Counted from the first letter of the stretch, positions 24,243 to 33,997 are shown. The stretch: 64,000 bases of DNA from Sphingobacterium cavernae (GCF_008520265.1 NZ_VIQM01000006.1:36701-100700); one strand, 5' to 3'. Numbers and translations: made by a program. Notes: generated by a model not told the origin, from the letters alone.

Positions 24243-25430
24243 GTGAATAGATTAGTAAGGTTAGTAACATTTTTTGTAAGTACAATTTTTATTATTTCGT
24301 GTAAATCCGAAGCAAAGAAGCAAGAAGAAGTTAGGCAGAAACAATCCGAACTGGATAGTATTGCTTTGATTTATGATGCTAAAAATTTTGATCCTCGTGT
24401 AGATGAGTATATGCAGAAATTGCATAAACGTTCTGGATTCAATGGCAATGTATTGATTGCAAAAAAGGGTAAGATTATTTATCAAAACTCCTTCGGTTGG
24501 GCGGACTACCTGCACAAGGATAGTTTACATATAGATTCTCGGTTTGAATTGGCATCGGTGAGCAAACCAATGACTGCTTTAGCTGTTTTACAATTAATAG
24601 AAAAGGAAAAAGTCGGTATAGATCAATTGGTAAGTGATTTCTTTCCAGGATTTCCATATGAAGGTGTAACTGTTAGGCAGTTGTTGACACATCGCTCTGG
24701 ACTACCAAATTACGTCTATTTTGTAGATAAGATTTGGCCTGATCGTAAGAAGGGCATGTCTAGCATGGACGCTATCAATTTGATGATTGAGCATAAACCT
24801 GCGAGATATGGGAAACCAGATGGAAGATTTCACTATAATAATTCCAATTATATGTTGTTGGGTGCCATCGTAGAGAAAGTATCTGGTCAAGATTTCGATG
24901 CGTATATGCAGGAAAATGTATTTAAGCCCGCGGGCATGAAGAATACAGCAGCATTGTCACGTGTAAAATACGATAAAATCCCGACGGATGTAATAGGGCA
25001 TGATCGTGTGTGGCGTAGATCGGTGGTGCAGGATTATTTGGATGGACCATTAGGAGATAAAGGTATCTACAGTACGGTGAAAGATATGTTCCTGCTTGAC
25101 AAGGCTTTGAAAGAAGGTCGATTATTGGGCAAAGAACTTTTGGATTCGGCTTATGTACCGCGTTCTGATGCTAAGAGAGGCGTATTTAGTTACGGTTACG
25201 GCTGGCGAATGTTTACTTCTGGTAAGGAAAAAATAGTTTATCATACGGGTTGGTGGCATGGCTTTAAAAATCTCTACGTGAGAGATTTAACGAATGATGT
25301 GACTATCGTGCTATTGTCAAATATGGTTAATGGAAGTATAAATCAACTGGATGAGTTGTATAAAATTCTAGAAATGCCTATATTAAGACAAAATGCATAT
25401 GACGCTAATGGTGGATTTGTAGAACATTGA
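24243..25430 (+). CDS. Class C beta-lactamase-like serine hydrolase lipoprotein
   Basis: A 395-residue serine hydrolase of the beta-lactamase/DD-peptidase fold, starting at a GTG. The N-terminus is a lipoprotein signal with the lipidation cysteine at Cys20 (FIISC). The active-site motifs are Ser105-x-x-Lys108 (ASVSKPM), Tyr198-x-Asn200 (HYNNSNYM) and His334-Thr-Gly336 (YHTGWWHG). HTG in place of KTG is common in the esterase/D-aminopeptidase branch, so cell-wall or esterase activity is more likely than antibiotic resistance. It stands alone behind the pdhC terminator. Confidence 0.88.
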   Translation: MNRLVRLVTFFVSTIFIISCKSEAKKQEEVRQKQSELDSIALIYDAKNFDPRVDEYMQKLHKRSGFNGNVLIAKKGKIIYQNSFGWADYLHKDSLHIDSRFELASVSKPMTALAVLQLIEKEKVGIDQLVSDFFPGFPYEGVTVRQLLTHRSGLPNYVYFVDKIWPDRKKGMSSMDAINLMIEHKPARYGKPDGRFHYNNSNYMLLGAIVEKVSGQDFDAYMQENVFKPAGMKNTAALSRVKYDKIPTDVIGHDRVWRRSVVQDYLDGPLGDKGIYSTVKDMFLLDKALKEGRLLGKELLDSAYVPRSDAKRGVFSYGYGWRMFTSGKEKIVYHTGWWHGFKNLYVRDLTNDVTIVLLSNMVNGSINQLDELYKILEMPILRQNAYDANGGFVEH

Positions 25431-25449
25431 TATTATAAATTTTAAGTAT

Positions 25450-25809
25450 ATGAAAAAGACATTGATTTTAGGTGCTAGCACAAATACGGCAAGATATTCT
25501 TATTTAGTAGCAAATAAATTAGTTAGAAAAGGGTATCCAATCGTCAATGTCGGTAGAAAGGTAGGTGAGGTTGCTGGTGTAGCTATTCAGCCTGCAGAGG
25601 AAATTCATACTGATATTGATACAATTACTCTATATGTAGGGCCAAAAAATCAGGAGCCTTATTACGATTATATTCTAAATACAAAGCCAAAGCGTGTAAT
25701 CTTTAATCCTGGAACTGAGAACCCTGAACTTTCAGCAAAACTGAAAGAGGCGGGAATAGAGCCAGTAGAAGCGTGTACATTGGTCATGTTAAATACAGGA
25801 CAATATTAA
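25450..25809 (+). CDS. CoA-binding domain protein (YccU type)
   Basis: A 119-residue Rossmann-fold protein of the small CoA-binding family. Its beginning KKTLILGASTNTARYSYLVA has the nucleotide-binding turn, and the middle FNPGTENPEL and end ACTLVMLNTGQY match the family pattern. The exact function is unknown. It lies 19 nt after the serine hydrolase and is probably in its transcript. A strong terminator follows. Confidence 0.88.
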   Translation: MKKTLILGASTNTARYSYLVANKLVRKGYPIVNVGRKVGEVAGVAIQPAEEIHTDIDTITLYVGPKNQEPYYDYILNTKPKRVIFNPGTENPELSAKLKEAGIEPVEACTLVMLNTGQY

Positions 25810-25834
25810 TAGCTAGCATTATACTTGCTATTGC

Positions 25835-25872
25835 AAAAGGTATAACTGAGAAAATCAGTTATACCTTTTTTT
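25835..25872 (+). terminator. Intrinsic terminator after the CoA-binding protein gene
   Basis: AAAAGGTATAACTGA pairs perfectly with TCAGTTATACCTTTT around GAAAA and runs into a T tract. Confidence 0.9.
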
Positions 25873-26034
25873 ATGCATAGTAGTTTTCGATCTCGGAGTT
25901 TAATAGCGCAAACTCCTTAATTCCCGATATTTATATAGTTTATCTTTTGGGTAATTTTATTAGCTTTTTAGTTAATTCTAAATCGTAATTTTAATCAACC
26001 AATTAAGTTTAGAGATTTACTATACCAATAAATT

Positions 26035-26214
26035 ATGAGGAACTTAATAAGTATACTGTTGGCGCTAACAATTTTCAGTTGTGTAGATGTTCATGCCCAA
26101 TCAGTTAGAAGAATATATGTTAGTAAAGATGGAAATGATAAAAATAGTGGAACTGTTGAGAAACCTTTAGGTACGATCCACAAAGGAATTTGTCAGGTAA
26201 GCTTCTCAAAATAG
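26035..26214 (+). pseudogene. Truncated N-terminus of a secreted surface protein (beta-helix/DUF1565-like)
   Basis: The ATG at 26035 opens 59 codons. A lipoprotein-like or plain signal peptide (LALTIFSCVDVHAQ) is followed by RRIYVSKDGNDKNSGTVEKP, the usual N-terminus of right-handed beta-helix or sugar-acting surface proteins, which normally run to several hundred residues. After GTIHKGICQ the homology-like pattern stops and a TAG follows. This is best read as a 5' fragment left by a deletion. The product name is inferred from one short motif. Confidence 0.6.
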
Positions 26215-26218
26215 ACAA

Positions 26219-26248
26219 GAAAGGAGACCAGTTTCGGTCTCCTTTCAA
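26219..26248. terminator. Bidirectional hairpin between two gene remnants
   Basis: AAAGGAGACC / GGTCTCCTTT with loop AGTTTC, flanked by A-rich and T-rich sequence. It would serve the minus-strand DUF3078 remnant and the truncated plus-strand gene. Confidence 0.75.
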
Positions 26249-26269
26249 TTATATGTTGGTTAGTCTAGC

Positions 26270-27146
26270 CTAAAATTTATACGTAATACCAGCACCTACC
26301 ACTTGCTTTACCTGAAGTTTTGGTCCTTCGCCAGTTTTAACTCCATTTTCAAATGTTGGTATTTTTGTATTGTCATCGTAGATCAATTGTACACCTACGT
26401 TTACGGTAATGAATTTATTTGCTTTCATAAAGTTAGCTGTAATCTATATCGACATTTTGTGGGTTTTCAAGATAATTGGATTATAATCGCAAAATGTTTT
26501 CGACAGCAACGTTTTCCATGATGTCTTTCTTATAATAGGCATCTAATGATGCACCAAATTCAAACCTTGAATTTTACCCGCATCAAAGCCATATAATGTT
26601 TCGTCAATTTGATCATTTGTTACGAAAACGAAACGTGCAGAAGCTGGGGATAAATTAATCTTAAAATTATCAGACTCTTTATACGCCATACCAGGACCGA
26701 AACTTAAGTATGCCGGTGCTAATCATGCGGAAGTCAATTCGCCATTTCCATCTGCATCATATTTATAACCTTTGGCAAATTGCGTGTTGAAGTTCATGAA
26801 AAACGTATACAACCATTTTTCCGTCAATTGATGACCTAATAAGGAGTTGACAGCAAATCTATCATCATTCTTACGCCAATCTGTTTCTTTTTGAAAAGTT
26901 TGACCATATGCTGCTAATACTTTATTATCCCAACTCCATTTATCTTTCTTGTAATTGAAGTCGTAATTGAAAATCACATTCCCAGCAAATGAGTTTACAC
27001 CACCTGCAGCCCAGGTGGTAAATGAGCTTTGATTAATAAGGAATGTGTTCTCGCCTTTTATAGTCCAATTTTTCGCTGAATCTTCTTGTGCGAAAGCAAT
27101 AATACTAGTAAGTGACGCTTAATAGTGTGAAAAGAATTTTTTTCAT
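26270..27146 (-). pseudogene. Broken DUF3078-like outer-surface protein gene
   Basis: Read on the minus strand from the ATG at 27144-27146. A signal peptide start (MKKILFTLLSVT) hits a stop at 27105-27107, and the sequence resumes in another frame as TSIIAFAQEDSAKNW. The longest intact stretch, about 26723-27090, contains FTTWAAGGVNSFAGN and the beta-rich KDKWSWDNKVLAAYGQT, typical of DUF3078 proteins. It is broken by a TGA after GELTSA. Further frame changes occur before the C-terminal LQVKQVVGAGITYKF, which ends in Phe as barrel proteins do. At least three lesions make it non-functional. Confidence 0.8.
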
Positions 27147-27468
27147 TGACGTTAAAATTTTCGGCAAAAGTAGGTATTCAGTAAGCTAGATTACTTATTA
27201 TCACCATATAATTCTTTTTGGTTTGTAGTGCTACGTTTACAAATTGTACACCTGCAAATTTTGAATTGCTTAATAAATCAATTGCTATACTATCAATAAT
27301 TAGGTTGTTGACTTAGAATGTTAAATATTTAGAATTAAAGAAAAAATAATGTACTAATTATTTGATAGTTATAAAAATCTTTGTACTTTTGCAGTCCCTT
27401 ATTGGGGAAAGTATGTCTTGAGCGAAGCCCTACTGCTTCGATGGACTTTAATTAATTTAATTTATAAC
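27147..27468. other. Intergenic region before rplC; no gene seen
   Basis: AT-rich sequence with no protein-like frame and no rpsJ, although rpsJ normally precedes rplC. It holds the rplC promoter (27361-27391) and a short leader hairpin, CGAAGC (27423-27428) with GCTTCG (27435-27440), about 30 nt before the start codon. Confidence 0.7.
27361..27391 (+). promoter_or_regulatory. Promoter of the rplC ribosomal protein operon
   Basis: TTTG (27361-27364), exactly 19 nt, TACTTTTG (27384-27391): a complete match to the Bacteroidota TTTG-N19-TAnnTTTG form. The predicted start near 27396 gives a leader of about 70 nt. Confidence 0.8.
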
Positions 27469-28086
27469 ATGTCAGGAATTATTGGTAAAAAAGTAGGAAT
27501 GACCAGCCTGTTCAACGCTGATGGGAAGAACATCCCATGTACAGTAATCGAGGCTGGGCCGTGCGTGGTAACGCAGATACGTACGGTAGAGAGTGATGGC
27601 TATTCGGCTATTCAACTTGGCTATGACGAGGCTAAGGAGAAGAATACATCAGCTCCTCTAAAAGGACACTTTGCGAAAGCAGGAGTGACTCCTAAGCGTA
27701 AACTAGTTGAATTCAAAACTTTCGAAGATGAAAAACAACTAGGTGACATCGTGGATGTAACTTTATTCGAAGAAGGCGAGTACGTTGATGTAGTTGGTAC
27801 TTCTAAAGGTAAAGGTTTTCAAGGTGTAATGAAGCGTCACGGATTTGGTGGTGTAGGTGGTGCGACTCACGGTCAGCACAACAGACTACGTGCTCCAGGT
27901 TCTATTGGTGCGGCTTCATGGCCTTCGCGTGTATTCAAAGGAATGCGCATGGCAGGTCGTATGGGTGGTGATCGTGTAAAAGTTCAAAACTTACAAGTAT
28001 TGAAAGTTTATGCTGAGCAAAACCTTATCGTTGTTAGTGGCTCTATCCCAGGAGCTAAAGGTTCTTACGTAATCTTAGACAAATAG
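27469..28086 (+). CDS. rplC: Ribosomal protein L3 (uL3)
   Basis: A 205-residue 50S protein that nucleates assembly near the peptidyl-transferase centre. The start [15 protein letters not shown] is canonical; the frame extends to a TTG at 27418 without conserved residues. The signature loop [17 protein letters not shown] is present. It opens the operon here behind its own promoter. The usual first gene, rpsJ, is missing from this position. Confidence 0.97.
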   Translation: MSGIIGKKVGMTSLFNADGKNIPCTVIEAGPCVVTQIRTVESDGYSAIQLGYDEAKEKNTSAPLKGHFAKAGVTPKRKLVEFKTFEDEKQLGDIVDVTLFEEGEYVDVVGTSKGKGFQGVMKRHGFGGVGGATHGQHNRLRAPGSIGAASWPSRVFKGMRMAGRMGGDRVKVQNLQVLKVYAEQNLIVVSGSIPGAKGSYVILDK

Positions 28087-28091
28087 TAGAG

Positions 28092-28721
28092 ATGGAAGTT
28101 AATGTATTAAATTTATCAGGTAAAGAAACAGGTGCCAAGGTGCAGCTTCCTGAGTCAGTATTCGGTGTACAACCTAACGACCATGCGATCTATTTAGATG
28201 TGAAACAATACTTAGCGAACCAACGCCAAGGTACTCACAAGTCTAAACAACGTAATGAAATCGCGGGTTCTACTCGTAAATTACACAAACAAAAAGGTAC
28301 TGGTGGTGCTCGTGCGGGTTCTATCAAATCTCCATTGTTTAATGGTGGTGGTCGTGTATTCGGTCCTCAACCACGTGACTACTCGTTCAAATTGAACAAA
28401 AAATTAAAACAAGTAGCTCGTAAATCAGCGTTGTCTTACAAAGCACAAGAAAACAATGTTGTAGTTTTAGATGCAGTTAATTTTGACACGATCAAAACTA
28501 AAAACTATGTAGCTTTAGTAAACGCATTAAATGTAGCTGACGAAAAAACTTTATTAGTTTTGCCAGACTACAATAACAATGTTTATTTATCAAGCAGAAA
28601 CTTAAAGAAAGCAAAAGTAATCGTAGCAGCTGAGTTAAATACATATGATGTATTAAACGCTACTAAATTATTATTGACTACTGATTCTGTTAAAACTTTG
28701 GAGGAAGCATTAGCTAAGTAA
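28092..28721 (+). CDS. rplD: Ribosomal protein L4 (uL4)
   Basis: A 209-residue 50S protein lining the exit tunnel. The extended-loop motif [20 protein letters not shown] (about 57-76) and [15 protein letters not shown] mark the family. In many bacteria L4 also represses its own operon, but no matching leader structure can be asserted here. It begins 5 nt after rplC. Confidence 0.97.
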   Translation: MEVNVLNLSGKETGAKVQLPESVFGVQPNDHAIYLDVKQYLANQRQGTHKSKQRNEIAGSTRKLHKQKGTGGARAGSIKSPLFNGGGRVFGPQPRDYSFKLNKKLKQVARKSALSYKAQENNVVVLDAVNFDTIKTKNYVALVNALNVADEKTLLVLPDYNNNVYLSSRNLKKAKVIVAAELNTYDVLNATKLLLTTDSVKTLEEALAK

Positions 28722-28722
28722 T

Positions 28723-29013
28723 ATGGAAATTATTAAAAAACCTATCTTAACTGAGAAAGCTTCATTATTAACGGAAAAATTAAACCGTTATGCTTTCAAA
28801 GTAGATCATAGAGCAAACAAAATTCAGATTAAATCTGCTATCGAAGAAATGTTTGGTGTAACTGTAGTTGCAGTAAATACTTCAGTAGTAGCTGGTAAAG
28901 CAAAAAGCCGTTACACTAAAGCAGGATTCGTTTCTGGAAGAGCTCCTAAGTATAAAAAAGCCATCATCACAATTAAAGATGGTGAAACTATTGACTTTTA
29001 CAGTGTTATATAA
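28723..29013 (+). CDS. rplW: Ribosomal protein L23 (uL23)
   Basis: A 96-residue 50S protein at the tunnel exit, a docking site for trigger factor and signal recognition particle. MEIIKKPILTEKASLLTEK and FGVTVVAVNT are the family pattern. It starts 1 nt after the rplD stop, indicating coupled translation. Confidence 0.96.
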   Translation: MEIIKKPILTEKASLLTEKLNRYAFKVDHRANKIQIKSAIEEMFGVTVVAVNTSVVAGKAKSRYTKAGFVSGRAPKYKKAIITIKDGETIDFYSVI

Positions 29014-29020
29014 ATAAAAA

Positions 29021-29848
29021 ATGGCAGTTAAAAGATTCAAACCGGTTACCCCTGGTACGCGTTTCAGAGTAGGCGCTGACTATTCTGACGTTACTACAAA
29101 CGTTCCTGAAAAATCGTTAGTAGTAGGCGCGAACAAAAGATCAGGTGGTCGTAATAAAACTGGTAAAATGACTATGCGTTATATCGGTGGCGGACACAAG
29201 AAAGTTTACCGTATTATAGATTTCAAACGCGATAAAAAAGAAATCCCAGCAACAGTAGCTACTATCGAGTACGATCCAAACCGTACAGCACGTATTGCAT
29301 TATTGCACTACGCGGATGGTGAAAAACGTTACATCATCGCTCCTACAGGATTACAAGTTGGTATGACTGTAATTGCAGGTGAAAAAGTTGCTCCAGAAGT
29401 AGGTAATACATTACCATTAGCAAACATTCCATTGGGTTCTATCATCCACAACATTGAATTGAATCCTGGTCAAGGTGGTTCAATCGCTCGTTCGGCTGGT
29501 ACTTATGCTCAATTGTCTGCTCGTGACGGTAAATATGCTATTATCAAATTGCCATCAGGTGAAGTTCGCATGATCTTATTGACTTGTGTTGCGACCATTG
29601 GTTCAGTATCAAATGCTGAAAAAGCTAACCAAGTGTTAGGTAAAGCTGGTCGTAAGCGTCACTTAGGTCGTCGTCCTCGCGTTCGTGGTGTTGCGATGAA
29701 CCCTGTTGATCACCCTATGGGTGGTGGTGAAGGCCGTACATCAGGAGGTCATCCACGTTCACGTACAGGTGTGTTAGCTAAAGGTTTCAAAACACGCTAC
29801 AAAAAGAAAACATCGAATCGTTACATCATTGAAAGAAGGAAAAAATAA
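29021..29848 (+). CDS. rplB: Ribosomal protein L2 (uL2)
   Basis: A 275-residue 50S protein needed for subunit joining and peptidyl transfer. The conserved C-terminal [18 protein letters not shown], including the histidine near the catalytic centre, is intact. Its TAATG overlaps the rpsS start by one base. Confidence 0.97.
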   Translation: MAVKRFKPVTPGTRFRVGADYSDVTTNVPEKSLVVGANKRSGGRNKTGKMTMRYIGGGHKKVYRIIDFKRDKKEIPATVATIEYDPNRTARIALLHYADGEKRYIIAPTGLQVGMTVIAGEKVAPEVGNTLPLANIPLGSIIHNIELNPGQGGSIARSAGTYAQLSARDGKYAIIKLPSGEVRMILLTCVATIGSVSNAEKANQVLGKAGRKRHLGRRPRVRGVAMNPVDHPMGGGEGRTSGGHPRSRTGVLAKGFKTRYKKKTSNRYIIERRKK

Positions 29849-30114
29849 TGGCTCGTTCAATTAAAAAAGGTCCTTACATCGATCACAACTTAGAAAGAAA
29901 AGTTCTTTCTCAGAATGAAACAAACAAAAAATCGGTAATCAAAACTTGGTCTCGTAGATCAATGATTTCACCTGATTTTGTAGGCCATACCTTCGCAGTG
30001 CACAACGGGAATAAATTTATTCCAGTTTATGTAACAGAAAATATGGTTGGTCACAAGCTTGGTGAATTTGCGCCTACGCGTACATTCAAAGGCCACGCAG
30101 AAAAGAAAAAATAA
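29848..30114 (+). CDS. rpsS: Ribosomal protein S19 (uS19)
   Basis: An 88-residue 30S head protein. [15 protein letters not shown] and the C-terminal [14 protein letters not shown] are diagnostic. The start codon overlaps the rplB stop (TAATG), so translation is coupled. Confidence 0.97.
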   Translation: MARSIKKGPYIDHNLERKVLSQNETNKKSVIKTWSRRSMISPDFVGHTFAVHNGNKFIPVYVTENMVGHKLGEFAPTRTFKGHAEKKK

Positions 30115-30120
30115 TAGGTA

Positions 30121-30552
30121 ATGGAAGCAACAAAAAAACTTAAGAAGTCTGTACTAATCAGACAACGCAAAGAGCAGGCAAAAGCTCAAACAGGAGGAGC
30201 TTCTACTGCCAAATTATTGAATTGCCCTACTTCACCACGTAAAATGCGTTTAGTAGTGGATCTGATCCGTGGCGAGAAAGTAGAGAACGCTCTTTACATT
30301 CTTAAACATTCAAGCAAAGAGGCAGCAGCTCGCGTAGAGAAAGTGTTATTATCTGCAATCAAAAACTGGGAATCTAGTAACGAAGGTGCATCTGTCGCTG
30401 ACAGCGCTCTTTTCGTCAAAGAAGTATCAGTAGGTGGTGGTCGTCAATTAAAAAGATTACGTCCAGCTCCTCAAGGTCGTGGATACAGAGTGCGCAAACG
30501 CTCAAACCACGTAACATTGGTAGTAGATAGTTTAAATAACGTTAACAACTAA
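30121..30552 (+). CDS. rplV: Ribosomal protein L22 (uL22)
   Basis: A 143-residue 50S tunnel protein. [18 protein letters not shown] and the tunnel loop [19 protein letters not shown] are present; the loop is where macrolide-resistance mutations arise in other bacteria. The N-terminus carries about 25 extra basic residues ([20 protein letters not shown]) relative to the short E. coli form. Confidence 0.96.
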   Translation: MEATKKLKKSVLIRQRKEQAKAQTGGASTAKLLNCPTSPRKMRLVVDLIRGEKVENALYILKHSSKEAAARVEKVLLSAIKNWESSNEGASVADSALFVKEVSVGGGRQLKRLRPAPQGRGYRVRKRSNHVTLVVDSLNNVNN

Positions 30553-30563
30553 TTTATTATAGA

Positions 30564-31364
30564 ATGGGACAAAAAGCAAATCCAATAGGTAGCAGATTAG
30601 GTATCATCAAAGGATGGGATTCTAACTGGTTCGGCGGAAAGAACTATTCCGATAAATTAGTTGAAGACCATAAAATCAGAAAATATCTTTCTGTACGTAT
30701 CGCAAAAGGTGGCGTAGCTAAAGTTGTTATCGAAAGAACTTTAAAACGCATCACTGTAACTATTCACACGGCTCGTCCAGGAATCGTTATTGGTAAAGGT
30801 GGTCAAGAAGTAGACAAGATCAAAGAAGAGTTGAAAAAACTGACTAAAAAAGATGTTCAAATCAACATTTTCGAGATCAAACGTCCAGAGCTAGATGCTA
30901 AATTAGTAGCTGAAGGTGTAGCTAAGCAATTAGAAGCACGTATTTCATTCCGTCGTGCAATGAAAACTTCTATCGCTTCTACAATGCGTATGGGCGCAGA
31001 AGGTATCAAAATCATGTGTTCAGGCCGTTTAGGTGGTGCTGAGATGGCTCGTACTGAGCAATACAAAGAAGGAAGAACTCCTCTACACACATTGCGTGCT
31101 GATATCGACTACGCTTTAGCAGAAGCATTAACTACTTACGGTAAAATTGGTATCAAAGTATGGATCTGTAAAGGTGAAGTATACGGTAAACGTGACTTAT
31201 CTCCTAACATTGGTCAAACTTCTAACACGAAAACTCGTGGCGGTAACGAAGGCGGTGCTGATCGTCGTGACAACCGTGGCGGTAATAACCGTGGTGGTCG
31301 TCGTGATAACAACAACCGTGGTGGAAACCGTGGCGGAAACAACCGTGGTGCTAAAAAAGATTAA
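30564..31364 (+). CDS. rpsC: Ribosomal protein S3 (uS3) with RGG-like C-terminal tail
   Basis: A 266-residue 30S protein at the mRNA entry tunnel. The KH domain with [14 protein letters not shown] (about 73-86) and the C-terminal [15 protein letters not shown] are typical. Beyond residue 220, where the usual fold ends, a 46-residue low-complexity tail of Arg, Gly and Asn follows, with repeated RGGN/NRGG units encoded by 31224-31361. Such tails could bind RNA, which is inference. A hairpin lies in the gap before rplP. Confidence 0.96.
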   Translation: MGQKANPIGSRLGIIKGWDSNWFGGKNYSDKLVEDHKIRKYLSVRIAKGGVAKVVIERTLKRITVTIHTARPGIVIGKGGQEVDKIKEELKKLTKKDVQINIFEIKRPELDAKLVAEGVAKQLEARISFRRAMKTSIASTMRMGAEGIKIMCSGRLGGAEMARTEQYKEGRTPLHTLRADIDYALAEALTTYGKIGIKVWICKGEVYGKRDLSPNIGQTSNTKTRGGNEGGADRRDNRGGNNRGGRRDNNNRGGNRGGNNRGAKKD

Positions 31365-31386
31365 TTAATAACAAGATTTAAAAATG

Positions 31387-31405
31387 TCCCGACGTCAGGT
31401 CGGGA
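31387..31405 (+). other. Hairpin between rpsC and rplP
   Basis: TCCCGAC / GTCGGGA, 7-bp perfect stem with loop GTCAG. It is followed by TTAAAAAAA rather than a U-tract, so it is more likely a processing or attenuating structure than a terminator. Confidence 0.5.
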
Positions 31406-31421
31406 TTAAAAAAATACGAAC

Positions 31422-31844
31422 ATGTTACAGCCAAAAAGAACGAAGTTCAGAAAGATGCAAAAAGGCCGCATGAAAGGTAATGCTTCTCGTGGAGCAGAAT
31501 TAGCTTTCGGTTCTTTCGGTATCAAATCAATGGAAGAAGCATGGATCACTAGCCGTCAAATCGAGGCAGCTCGTATCGCGGTAACACGTTTTATGAAACG
31601 TGAAGGTCAAGTATGGATCCGTATCTTCCCTGACAAACCGGTTACTAAAAAGCCTGCAGAGGTACGTATGGGTAAAGGTAAAGGTGCTCCCGAGTATTGG
31701 GTAGCAGTTGTTCGCCCAGGCCGTATGTTATTCGAAGCAGAAGGTGTATCTTTAGAAATTGCTAAAGAAGCTTTACGCCTTGCAGCTCAAAAATTACCGG
31801 TACAAACTAAGTTTGTAATACGTAGAGATTACGTAGAAGCATAA
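31422..31844 (+). CDS. rplP: Ribosomal protein L16 (uL16)
   Basis: A 140-residue 50S protein near the A-site. [35 protein letters not shown] and RPGRMLFE are diagnostic. It is full length. The gaps on both sides (57 and 95 nt) are wider than elsewhere in the operon, and each holds a hairpin. Confidence 0.97.
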   Translation: MLQPKRTKFRKMQKGRMKGNASRGAELAFGSFGIKSMEEAWITSRQIEAARIAVTRFMKREGQVWIRIFPDKPVTKKPAEVRMGKGKGAPEYWVAVVRPGRMLFEAEGVSLEIAKEALRLAAQKLPVQTKFVIRRDYVEA

Positions 31845-31870
31845 AAATCGTTGGTAATGTCAATAGTTTA

Positions 31871-31895
31871 GCCTCTCGACCGTTACTCGAGAGGC
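31871..31895 (+). other. Hairpin between rplP and rpmC
   Basis: GCCTCTCG / CGAGAGGC, perfect 8-bp stem with a 9-nt loop. It lacks a U-tract. It may be an RNA cleavage or stability element. Confidence 0.5.
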
Positions 31896-31939
31896 ATCAT
31901 ACAAACAGAATTGATAACCCAGCATTAAAACTGAACAAA

Positions 31940-32158
31940 ATGAAAAATTCAGAAATCGTAGAATTAACAACAGAAGCTTTAACAGCTAAATTAGCTGAAG
32001 AAAAAGCGGCGTTAAACAAATTAAAATTTGCACATGCTGTTTCTGCTTTAGAAAACCCTAACGTTTTAAAAGCAGCTCGCAAAAATATCGCTAAAATCTC
32101 AACTGAGGTTTCTAAGCGTAAAAATGCAGCAAAATCTGAAACAGCCTCTGAGGCATAA
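31940..32158 (+). CDS. rpmC: Ribosomal protein L29 (uL29)
   Basis: A 72-residue 50S protein of two antiparallel helices. [20 protein letters not shown] and [15 protein letters not shown] follow the family layout. It ends 13 nt before rpsQ. Confidence 0.94.
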   Translation: MKNSEIVELTTEALTAKLAEEKAALNKLKFAHAVSALENPNVLKAARKNIAKISTEVSKRKNAAKSETASEA

Positions 32159-32171
32159 ATTCAAGTCGAAA

Positions 32172-32426
32172 ATGGAAAGAAATTTAAGAAAAACAAGAAT
32201 CGGCTTAGTAGTTAGCAACAAGATGGACAAGTCTATCGTAGTATCTGTTGAACGTAAAGTAAAACACCCTATCTACGGTAAATTCGTTAAGAAAACTACT
32301 AAATTCAAAGCTCATGACGAAACTAATACCTGCGGTATCGGCGATACGGTATTAATCATGGAAACTCGTCCGCTGAGTAAAACAAAGAACTGGAGATTAG
32401 TTGAAATAATAGAAAGAGCTAAATAA
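32172..32426 (+). CDS. rpsQ: Ribosomal protein S17 (uS17)
   Basis: An 84-residue 30S protein. [20 protein letters not shown] and [20 protein letters not shown] are the S17 signature. The frame is open from 32124, but those codons overlap the end of rpmC and carry no conserved residues. Confidence 0.96.
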   Translation: MERNLRKTRIGLVVSNKMDKSIVVSVERKVKHPIYGKFVKKTTKFKAHDETNTCGIGDTVLIMETRPLSKTKNWRLVEIIERAK

Positions 32427-32427
32427 C

Positions 32428-32796
32428 ATGGTACAACAAGAATCAAGACTAAATGTAGCTGACAACAGCGGTGCTAAAGAAGTTTTAGTAATCCGTGTGT
32501 TGGGTGGCACGCGCAAGCGTTACGCATCAATCGGAGATAAGATTGTTGTATCTGTAAAGAGCGCTATGCCTTCAGGAAACGTTAAAAAAGGATCAGTTTC
32601 TAAAGCGGTTGTAGTACGTACGAAAAAAGAAATCCGTCGTAAAGATGGTTCTTACATTCGTTTCGATGACAATGCTGCAGTATTATTAAATAATAATGAT
32701 GAACCACGTGGAACACGTATCTTCGGCCCTGTGGCTCGTGAATTACGTGAGAAACAGTTCATGAAGATTGTATCACTAGCACCGGAGGTTTTATAA
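32428..32796 (+). CDS. rplN: Ribosomal protein L14 (uL14)
   Basis: A 122-residue 50S interface protein. [19 protein letters not shown] and [20 protein letters not shown] are diagnostic. It is full length and starts 1 nt after rpsQ. Confidence 0.97.
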   Translation: MVQQESRLNVADNSGAKEVLVIRVLGGTRKRYASIGDKIVVSVKSAMPSGNVKKGSVSKAVVVRTKKEIRRKDGSYIRFDDNAAVLLNNNDEPRGTRIFGPVARELREKQFMKIVSLAPEVL

Positions 32797-32798
32797 TT

Positions 32799-33143
32799 AT
32801 GGCTTACAAAAAAACAACAACAACTCACAAAATCAAACTTAAAAAAGGTGATTTAGTGAAAGTTATCGCTGGTAACTCTAAAGGTGTTCAAGGAAAAGTA
32901 TTGCAAATTTTAGTGGATGCAAACAGAGCTATCGTAGAAGGCGCTAACATCGTAAAAAAACACACTAAACCAAGTGCAGCTAATCCTCAAGGTGGTATTA
33001 TCGAGAAAGAAGCTGCTATCAACATCTCAAACTTAGCTTTGATCGATCCTAAAACAGGAGCTCCGACTCGTGTAGGTCGTAAAGTGAATGCAGATGGCAA
33101 AATTGTTCGTTACGCTAAAAAATCAGGGGAGGAAATTAAATAA
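32799..33143 (+). CDS. rplX: Ribosomal protein L24 (uL24)
   Basis: A 114-residue 50S assembly initiator. [20 protein letters not shown] is the KOW motif. The middle [18 protein letters not shown] is typical. The stop overlaps the rplE start by one base. Confidence 0.96.
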   Translation: MAYKKTTTTHKIKLKKGDLVKVIAGNSKGVQGKVLQILVDANRAIVEGANIVKKHTKPSAANPQGGIIEKEAAINISNLALIDPKTGAPTRVGRKVNADGKIVRYAKKSGEEIK

Positions 33144-33712
33144 TGACTTACGTACCAAGATTAAAAGCAAAATATGCGGAGGAAATCCGTACTGCGCTTA
33201 AAGAAAAATTCCAGTATAAAAGCGTTATGCAAGTTCCAAAACTTGAGAAAATAGTTGTTTCACAAGGTGTAGGAGCTGCTACTGCAGACAAAAAATTAAT
33301 CGATAACGCTATCGCTGAATTAACTTTGATCACTGGTCAGCAAGCAGTTGCTACCAAATCAAAAAAGGATATCTCTAACTTCAAACTTCGTAAAGGAATG
33401 CCAGTTGGTGCTCGTGTAACATTACGCGACAACAATATGTACGAATTCTTAGACCGTTTGATCGCAGTATCTTTGCCTCGTATCCGCGATTTCCGTGGTA
33501 TCAATGACAAAGGTTTTGACGGAAGAGGTAACTACAACTTAGGTATCACAGAGCAAATCATCTTCCCAGAGATCAACATTGACAAAATCAATAAAATCTC
33601 AGGTATGGATATCACATTCGTGACTTCTGCTGGAAACGATATCGAAGCGTTGGAGTTATTAAAACAATTCGGTTTACCATTCAAAAATCAAAATTCGAAC
33701 AACAATGGCTAA
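33143..33712 (+). CDS. rplE: Ribosomal protein L5 (uL5)
   Basis: A 189-residue 50S protein binding 5S r[17 protein letters not shown] and [17 protein letters not shown] are the family signatures. The 3' end overlaps rpsN by 8 nt, so the two are translationally coupled. Confidence 0.97.
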   Translation: MTYVPRLKAKYAEEIRTALKEKFQYKSVMQVPKLEKIVVSQGVGAATADKKLIDNAIAELTLITGQQAVATKSKKDISNFKLRKGMPVGARVTLRDNNMYEFLDRLIAVSLPRIRDFRGINDKGFDGRGNYNLGITEQIIFPEINIDKINKISGMDITFVTSAGNDIEALELLKQFGLPFKNQNSNNNG

Positions 33713-33974
33713 AGAAGGATTAAAAGCACGCGAAGTAAAACGTCAAAAATTAGTTGCTAAATACGCAGCTAAACGTGCAGCTCTTAAAGAAGCTGGAGAC
33801 TACGCAGCATTAGATAAATTACCTAAAAATGCTTCACCAGTTCGTTTACACAATCGTTGTAAATTAACAGGTCGTCCTAAAGGATATATGCGTCAATTTG
33901 GTATCTCTCGTGTTACTTTCCGTGAGATGGCACTTGATGGTAAAATCCCAGGGGTTACAAAAGCTTCTTGGTAA
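33705..33974 (+). CDS. rpsN: Ribosomal protein S14 (uS14), zinc-free form
   Basis: An 89-residue 30S protein. The long form without CxxC zinc ligands is present: [20 protein letters not shown] replaces the zinc ribbon. It overlaps rplE by 8 nt. A 142-nt gap with a promoter and hairpin separates it from rpsH, the widest gap in this half of the operon. Confidence 0.96.
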   Translation: MAKEGLKAREVKRQKLVAKYAAKRAALKEAGDYAALDKLPKNASPVRLHNRCKLTGRPKGYMRQFGISRVTFREMALDGKIPGVTKASW

Positions 33975-33997
33975 TCAAGAAAAAATAACTATTTTTG
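33968..33997 (+). promoter_or_regulatory. Internal promoter before rpsH
   Basis: TTG (33968-33970), exactly 19 nt, TATTTTTG (33990-33997). The -33 element lies inside the rpsN 3' end. Transcription near 34002 would put the hairpin at 33997-34030 at the extreme 5' end of the RNA. Confidence 0.65.

Noticed and set aside
24243..25430. Antibiotic-resistance beta-lactamase
   Set aside because: The HTG in place of KTG, the lipoprotein anchor and housekeeping surroundings fit a general serine hydrolase better. Resistance cannot be claimed.
26723..26977. 84-codon frame as an intact gene
   Set aside because: It is the middle part of the broken DUF3078-like gene. Homology-like sequence continues on both sides in other frames.
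27147..27468. Search for a hidden rpsJ or tRNA before rplC
   Set aside because: No frame with S10 motifs and no cloverleaf-like sequence was found.
31147..31368. 73-codon frame over the rpsC tail with Val/Thr runs
   Set aside because: Low-complexity shadow of the Arg/Gly/Asn repeat of S3.
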